Source of the DNA: Microbacterium barkeri
Lineage (GTDB): Bacteria > Actinomycetota > Actinomycetes > Actinomycetales > Microbacteriaceae
Assembly: GCF_027921765.1 (NCBI RefSeq)
Contig: NZ_BSEJ01000005.1
Coordinates: forward strand, 171,810-235,809
DNA length: 64,000 nucleotides
Reading direction: 5' to 3'
Shown here: positions 60,631 through 64,000 of the stretch, one piece after another
How the letters are laid out: every line of letters starts with the position of its first letter
Numbering within the stretch: position 1 is the first letter of the stretch
Program-made: the position numbers and the translations under genes
The notes under the pieces: generated by a model
Told to the model about the DNA's origin: nothing
What the model saw: only the letters and a program-made list of their open reading frames with translations
Database searches by the model: none

Positions 60631-61332
60631 AAGCGTCGCGTGCTGGTCACGGGCGCCGGTTCGGGCACCGGACGCGCCGTCGCGGAGGCGCTCGCGGCGA
60701 CGCACGACCTCGTGCTGCTCGGCCGCCGTGCCGACCGCCTCGCGGAGGCCGCGGACGCCGCGCGCGCGGCCGGCGCCGCGGTGACGGCGCGCGCCTTCGA
60801 CGTCACGGCGGACGACCCGCGCGCCCTGCTCGACGAGATCGGGCCGGTCGACGACCTCGTGCTCTCGGCGGGCCTCAACGCGCCCCGCCGCGCGTGGGCC
60901 GATCAGCGCATGGACGAGTTCGAGGCCATCGTCGCGACGAACCTCACGGCGCCCGCCCGGATGATCGACGCGGCCCTGCCTGCCCTGCGGGCGGCGTCGG
61001 GCACGGTCGTGATCGTCTCGTCGATCGCGGCCTGGACGACCTCCCCGGGGGCGGGCGTGGCGTATCGCGCGAGCAAGCGCGGCCTCCGCGCGCTCTCGGA
61101 CTCGCTCAACGAGCAGGAGGCAGCGCACGGGGTGCGCGCGTCGATCGTGTGCCCGGGCGACATCGACACGGAGTTCCTGCGCCAGCGCCCGAATCCGCCG
61201 CGCGGAGCCGCCCTCGATGTCATGCTGTCGCCCGCCGACGTGGCGCGGGCCATCCGGTTCATCCTCGACAGCCCGCCGCACGTGCGGATCGACGAGCTCG
61301 TGATCAGCCCGCTTAGCACGGTCGCGCGATGA
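60604..61332 (+). CDS. SDR family oxidoreductase
   Basis: A 242-residue short-chain dehydrogenase with GAGSGTG (17-23), catalytic Ser140, Tyr154 and Lys158 (YRASK), and CPGDIDTEF. Position 89 has SAG where NAG is usual (VLSAGLN). No ribosome-binding site is visible; CATACT seven bases upstream suggests a leaderless message. It overlaps the following regulator as ATGA. It probably works with the divergent SDR on the same substrate, for example in an epimerisation through a keto intermediate. Confidence 0.88.
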   Translation: MVTGSDHTSKRRVLVTGAGSGTGRAVAEALAATHDLVLLGRRADRLAEAADAARAAGAAVTARAFDVTADDPRALLDEIGPVDDLVLSAGLNAPRRAWADQRMDEFEAIVATNLTAPARMIDAALPALRAASGTVVIVSSIAAWTTSPGAGVAYRASKRGLRALSDSLNEQEAAHGVRASIVCPGDIDTEFLRQRPNPPRGAALDVMLSPADVARAIRFILDSPPHVRIDELVISPLSTVAR

Positions 61333-61988
61333 CCTCGCTCGTCGCGGGCGTCGTCGACGCCCTCGGCGCGGACATCTGCGCCGGGCGGCTCGCGCCCGGA
61401 ACCGCGCTCACCCTCGAGGCCGTGCAGGAGCGCACGGGCGTCTCGCGGCCGGCGGCGCGCGAGGCGATGAGCGCGCTCGCGACGCTCGGGCTCGTCGCCC
61501 CTCGGCGCCGGATCGGCTTCGAGGTCGCCGACCCGGAGCGGTGGCAGCGGCTCGCGCCGGAGGTCATGCGGTGGCGTCTCGCCGGACCGGCGCGCGATGC
61601 CGTGACCGCCGAGCTCACCGCGCTGCGCGCTCTCATCGAGCCGGCCGCCGCGCGCGCGGCCGCCTCGGCGGCCTCGGCGTCGGACCGCGCCGAGATCGCC
61701 GCGCGGGCCGGCGCCCTCTGGTCGGCGGCGGCAGGAGCCGACCGCGGGGCGTTCGTCGCCGAGGACCGCGCCCTCCACACGGCCGTGCTCGCGGCATCCG
61801 GCAACAGCCTCTTCCGGGCGCTCGGCGGCCTCCTCGCCGAGTCGCTTCCCCCGCGCGCGCCCGACGCCGCGCACATCTCGCTCGAGGCGGCCCGCCGCCA
61901 TCTCGAGCTCGCCGAGGCGATCACGGCCGGGGATGGCGAGCGCGCGGCGGCCGCGGCGCACGCGATCGCGGCGGCCGACGCCCCGTGA
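61329..61988 (+). CDS. GntR family regulator, FadR/FCD type
   Basis: A 219-residue regulator. The winged helix (LTLEAVQERTGVSRPAAREAM) is at residues about 25-65 and an all-helical FCD ligand domain follows (ALRALIEPAAARAAA; EDRALHTAVLAASGNSLF; HLELAEAI), with Asp/His residues placed for metal binding. It is coupled to the second SDR and probably binds the TCATACTTCA sites. Confidence 0.9.
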   Translation: MTSLVAGVVDALGADICAGRLAPGTALTLEAVQERTGVSRPAAREAMSALATLGLVAPRRRIGFEVADPERWQRLAPEVMRWRLAGPARDAVTAELTALRALIEPAAARAAASAASASDRAEIAARAGALWSAAAGADRGAFVAEDRALHTAVLAASGNSLFRALGGLLAESLPPRAPDAAHISLEAARRHLELAEAITAGDGERAAAAAHAIAAADAP

Positions 61989-62087
61989 TCGCCCTCCGCG
62001 CATCGGTCAGGAATCGAGAAGCCGCGGCCCCGCGCCATCCCTAGCCTGGGTTCATCAGGGACGAACCCGACCGAGAGGAGAGCAGGG

Positions 62088-62519
62088 ATGACCGCATCGG
62101 ATGGCCTCAGCAAGGAGGAGCGCGACGCCGTCAAGCAGCGCGCGAAGGAGCTGCGCGAGCAGGAGAAGGCGGGGAAGAGCCGCGCGGCGGGCGAGAAGGC
62201 CGTGCGCGACGCCATCGCGAAGCTCGAGGACGCCGACAGGACGCTCGCGGAGGGCTTCTTCCGAGTGGTGTCGGACGTCGCGCCTCACCTCGTGCCGAAG
62301 ACCTACTACGGAATGCCGGGCTTCGCGAACGCCGAGGGCAAGATCGTCATCTTCCTGCAGCCGGCGGCGAAGTTCAAGGCGCGGTACGCCACGATCGGCT
62401 TCGAGGACCGTGCCGCTCTCGACGACGGCGACATGTGGGCGACCGCGTTCGCGGTGCTCGCGTGGACGCCGGAGGTCGAGCAACGGGTCTCCGAGCTCGT
62501 GCGCCGCGCGACGAGCTGA
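62088..62519 (+). CDS. DUF1801 domain protein
   Basis: A 143-residue protein. A charged helical N-terminus (SKEERDAVKQRAKELREQEK) precedes the DUF1801 pattern: PHLVPKTYYGMPGFANAEGK, KFKARYATIGFED and LDDGDMWATAFAVLAW. Function is unknown. GAGAGGAG precedes the ATG, and TAGCCT followed by GGG (62042-62050), also seen before dps, is a probable -10 region. Confidence 0.85.
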   Translation: MTASDGLSKEERDAVKQRAKELREQEKAGKSRAAGEKAVRDAIAKLEDADRTLAEGFFRVVSDVAPHLVPKTYYGMPGFANAEGKIVIFLQPAAKFKARYATIGFEDRAALDDGDMWATAFAVLAWTPEVEQRVSELVRRATS

Positions 62520-62526
62520 CACTCGT

Positions 62527-62560
62527 GGCGAGGGAGGGCGGCGTGCCGCCCTCCCTCGCC
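62527..62560. terminator. Bidirectional hairpin beside the truncated transporter gene
   Basis: GGCGAGGGAGGGCGGC (62527-62542) pairs perfectly with 62545-62560. It directly abuts the stop codon of the transporter remnant and follows the DUF1801 stop by seven bases, so it likely terminates both. Confidence 0.8.
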
Positions 62561-62720
62561 TCACGCGGGCTGGGCTTCGCGCGGGGCCGCCGTGTCCTCG
62601 AGCTCCTCGACGCTGCGGTGCGCGCCCTCTCGGAGAAGCAGGGTGCAGCCCCCGAGCACGAGGCACGTGAAGATGCAGTACACCGCGACACCGGTCGGGT
62701 TGCCGCCGAAGACGACGAGC
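62561..62720 (-). pseudogene. 3' remnant of a membrane transporter (MFS/symporter type)
   Basis: About 55 residues remain, ending at a normal stop. LLVVFGGNPTGVAVYCIFTC plus LVLGGCTLLLREGAHRSVEE is a final transmembrane segment and cytoplasmic tail, as in major-facilitator symporters. The 5' part is missing and the frame runs into unrelated sequence around 62720-62750. It has its own terminator, which shows it was once a complete gene. The family assignment is tentative. Confidence 0.6.
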
Positions 62721-62734
62721 AGGCCGCTCGCGCG

Positions 62735-63061
62735 AGGGCGCTCGTGCCGGCCATCCTCAAGGAGGGTCCCGTCGACGCGATCGTCTCGCTCACCGGCCGA
62801 CATGCGGCCGGTGCGGCGGCCGGATTGCGGGAAGCCGGCCTGCGGATTCCCGCCGACACGATGGTCGTCGCGGCATCCGACTCGGCGCAGACGCGGTTCG
62901 GACACCCCGCGATCTCGGCCCTCGAGCATCCGCACCGCGAGATCGGCAACGCGCTCGTCGAGATGCTGCACGACATCATCTCCGGGCGCCCGCCGGAAGC
63001 GCCGAGGGTGCTCCAGACGATCTACCACCTCCGCGCGTCCACGGCGCGCGACGTGGTGTGA
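62735..63061 (+). pseudogene. 3' remnant of a LacI family regulator
   Basis: About 105 residues match the end of a LacI-type effector domain: VDAIVSLTGRHAAGAAAGLR, GLRIPADTMVVAASDS, ALEHPHREIGNALVEMLHDI and YHLRAST. The helix-turn-helix and first lobe are absent. It lies back to back with the transporter remnant, as if one deletion removed both 5' ends of a divergent pair. Confidence 0.7.
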
Positions 63062-63072
63062 GGGTTCACTGT

Positions 63073-63196
63073 CTCGGCCGTTAAGCGGAGCGAGCGGGTC
63101 GGGATTCACCCCCCTCGGTCGTTGAGTGGAGCGAGGTTCACCCCCTCGGTCGTTGAGCGGAGCGAGGTTCTCTTCTCGGTCGTTGAGCGGAGCGAG
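63073..63196 (+). repeat. Four copies of a 22-bp repeat
   Basis: CTCGGTCGTTGAGCGGAGCG with AG after it occurs at 63145-63166 and 63175-63196, with one-base (63114-63135) and two-base (63073-63094) variants before. Spacers are short and irregular. This type of GTTGAGCG-AGCGAG repeat is common in intergenic DNA of actinomycetes. The stretch 63197-63435 shows no gene; a TCTTCGAAGA palindrome is at 63410-63419. Confidence 0.75.
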
Positions 63197-63435
63197 CGCC
63201 AGCGAGCGCAGTCGAAACGCCGCAAGCCGATCCCGGGAGCCGCCGCCTCGAGACAGCCGCGCGCACGCAGGACACGCGCGAACGGAGCATGTCTCGCTCG
63301 CGGTGGCTATACATAAGCATTCCACTTACCTACACGGATCAATGTCGGTGCTTCACGGTAAGGTTCCCACACGGATCCATTGACACAACAGGGCTCGGAG
63401 AGCGAGAAATCTTCGAAGAATCTTCGAGAAATGTC

Positions 63436-63465
63436 TTGCGGCTGATCGTAGTTGTGTTCTATCAT
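63436..63465 (+). promoter_or_regulatory. Probable leaderless promoter of the DUF222 gene
   Basis: TTGCGG (63436-63441) and TATCAT (63460-63465) are 18 bp apart. The ATG follows five bases after the -10 box with no ribosome-binding site. Confidence 0.5.
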
Positions 63466-63470
63466 GGGGT

Positions 63471-63900
63471 ATGGCCTTCCCATGGGCGCCCGATGAGGGG
63501 CAGGATGATCCGGCCGGCGCGGTGTGCGCCGCGGTCGGGTTGCTGGACGGGCTGTTCACACGGGTGGGGGAGGTGGCGTCGGGGGATCTCGCGGGATTCA
63601 CCGCGCAGGTGGAGCAGCTGGGGCGGGTCGTGGACGCGCTGCGGGTGCGGGCGGCAGGGGAGGTCGCGTGGCGGTCCCGGCGGGGCCTGGAACGGCCCCT
63701 CGCAGGAGAGCTGGGCTGCCGGGACGGGCGGGAACTGCTCGAGCGGCTCACCGGGATCCCCGCGCCGGCGGTGTCCGCGCGGGTGCGGCTGGATGAAGCC
63801 ACCCGCGACCTGGAGAGCCCCACCGGGCTCCCCGTCCCGCCCGCGCACCCGGCGGTGGCCGCGGCGGTGGAAGCGGGCCTGCTCGGGGTCGAGCCGGCGG
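63471..63900 (+). pseudogene. DUF222/HNH endonuclease-type gene, truncated by an insertion
   Basis: About 143 residues of the DUF222 (13E12-type) N-terminal domain: FTAQVEQLGRVVDALRVRAA, GEVAWRSRRGL, LGCRDGRELLERLTGIP and SARVRLDEATRDL. The resemblance stops near 63895-63905, where sequence typical of an IS end begins. The usual HNH C-terminus is therefore not encoded here. Such proteins are often present in many copies in actinomycete genomes and are a frequent site of recombination. Confidence 0.7.
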
Positions 63901-63901
63901 C

Positions 63902-64000
63902 GCGAGCTTGTCAAGTTGTGTGTGTAAGGAGTTGGGTCCTCGGGGTCAGAGGTAGGGCTCGATGCGCTCGGGGTAGACGAGGGCGAGTTGTTCGAGGGCC
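63902..64000 (-). mobile_element. End of an insertion sequence with transposase C-terminus
   Basis: The boundary has GAGCTTGTCAAGTTGTG and GTGTAAGGAG, which resembles terminal repeats of IS256-like elements. On the minus strand a frame reads LEQLALVYPERIEPYL and stops at 63946-63948; the remainder lies beyond the window. The family is uncertain, but the break in the DUF222 gene at the same point supports an insertion. Confidence 0.45.

Noticed and set aside
63073..63196. Possible CRISPR array
   Set aside because: The 22-bp units vary, spacers are 8-19 bp, and no cas genes are present.
1..64000. tRNA, rRNA, riboswitch or origin of replication
   Set aside because: I saw no cloverleaf, rRNA-like stretch, known riboswitch core or DnaA-box cluster. 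A covariance-model search would be needed to exclude small RNAs.

Overview
The window is very GC-rich DNA (about 70% by eye). Genes are packed, many stop/start pairs overlap as ATGA or GTGA, and several genes look leaderless, with a TAnnnT-like -10 box 5-7 bases before the start codon. The gene content (many sugar ABC transporters, GH3/GH43/GH127 enzymes, ROK and LacI regulators, BlaI/M56, a fused CydDC) points to an actinomycete of the Microbacteriaceae, most likely Microbacterium. This is inferred from gene content; no rRNA or tRNA gene is present to confirm it.

Layout. 1-17.1 kb is a carbohydrate-catabolism island. It holds a CUT1 ABC transporter operon with GH43 and GH3 hydrolases and two paralogous binding proteins. 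It also holds an oxidative sugar-cleavage set: a fused DUF6379/TIM-barrel protein resembling both subunits of a C-glycoside deglycosidase, two Gfo/Idh/MocA dehydrogenases and two TIM-barrel isomerases. A ribose-type (CUT2) transporter and a ROK regulator follow. 17.1-20.7 kb has three 51-bp palindromic repeats, then a GH3 glucosidase divergent from a LacI regulator. 20.8-28.4 kb is a BlaI repressor/M56 protease pair divergent from cydA-cydB-cydDC. 28.3-39.9 kb is a mixed region: AraC and PHP proteins, a DUF1697 protein, TetR with a small membrane protein, topoisomerase IB, a GH127 arabinofuranosidase, LysR/EamA, a second GH43 enzyme, an NYN protein and a lipoprotein.

40.0-42.8 kb is a molybdate operon: an HTH-TOBE regulator followed by modABC. 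43-52 kb holds stress and redox genes (aldo/keto reductase, LysR, azoreductase/HxlR, Dps, a SixA-like phosphatase, HD protein), several tiny acidic proteins, and a histidine kinase/response regulator pair next to a secreted Asp-rich protein. 52.3-59.8 kb is a five-gene, minus-strand, overlapping operon: three glycosyltransferases, a half ABC exporter and a tandem double-kinase protein. It looks like an uncharacterised glycoconjugate pathway. 59.8-62 kb has two divergent SDRs and a FadR-type regulator. 62.5-64 kb is decaying: the 3' remnants of a divergent transporter/LacI pair, 22-bp repeats, and a DUF222 gene cut by an insertion sequence.

How the genes work together. The first 17 kb reads as import and dismantling of plant-derived oligosaccharides or glycosides, with hydrolytic (GH43/GH3) and oxidative (keto-sugar) routes side by side. 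Three promoters there share a CTTATGT core, suggesting common control. The best candidate for an undescribed system is the fused DUF6379/isomerase protein with its dehydrogenases. The second is the glycosyltransferase/exporter/double-kinase operon. A hairpin repeat family with an AAA or TTT loop recurs at three places; at one it lies within the annotated modC reading frame.
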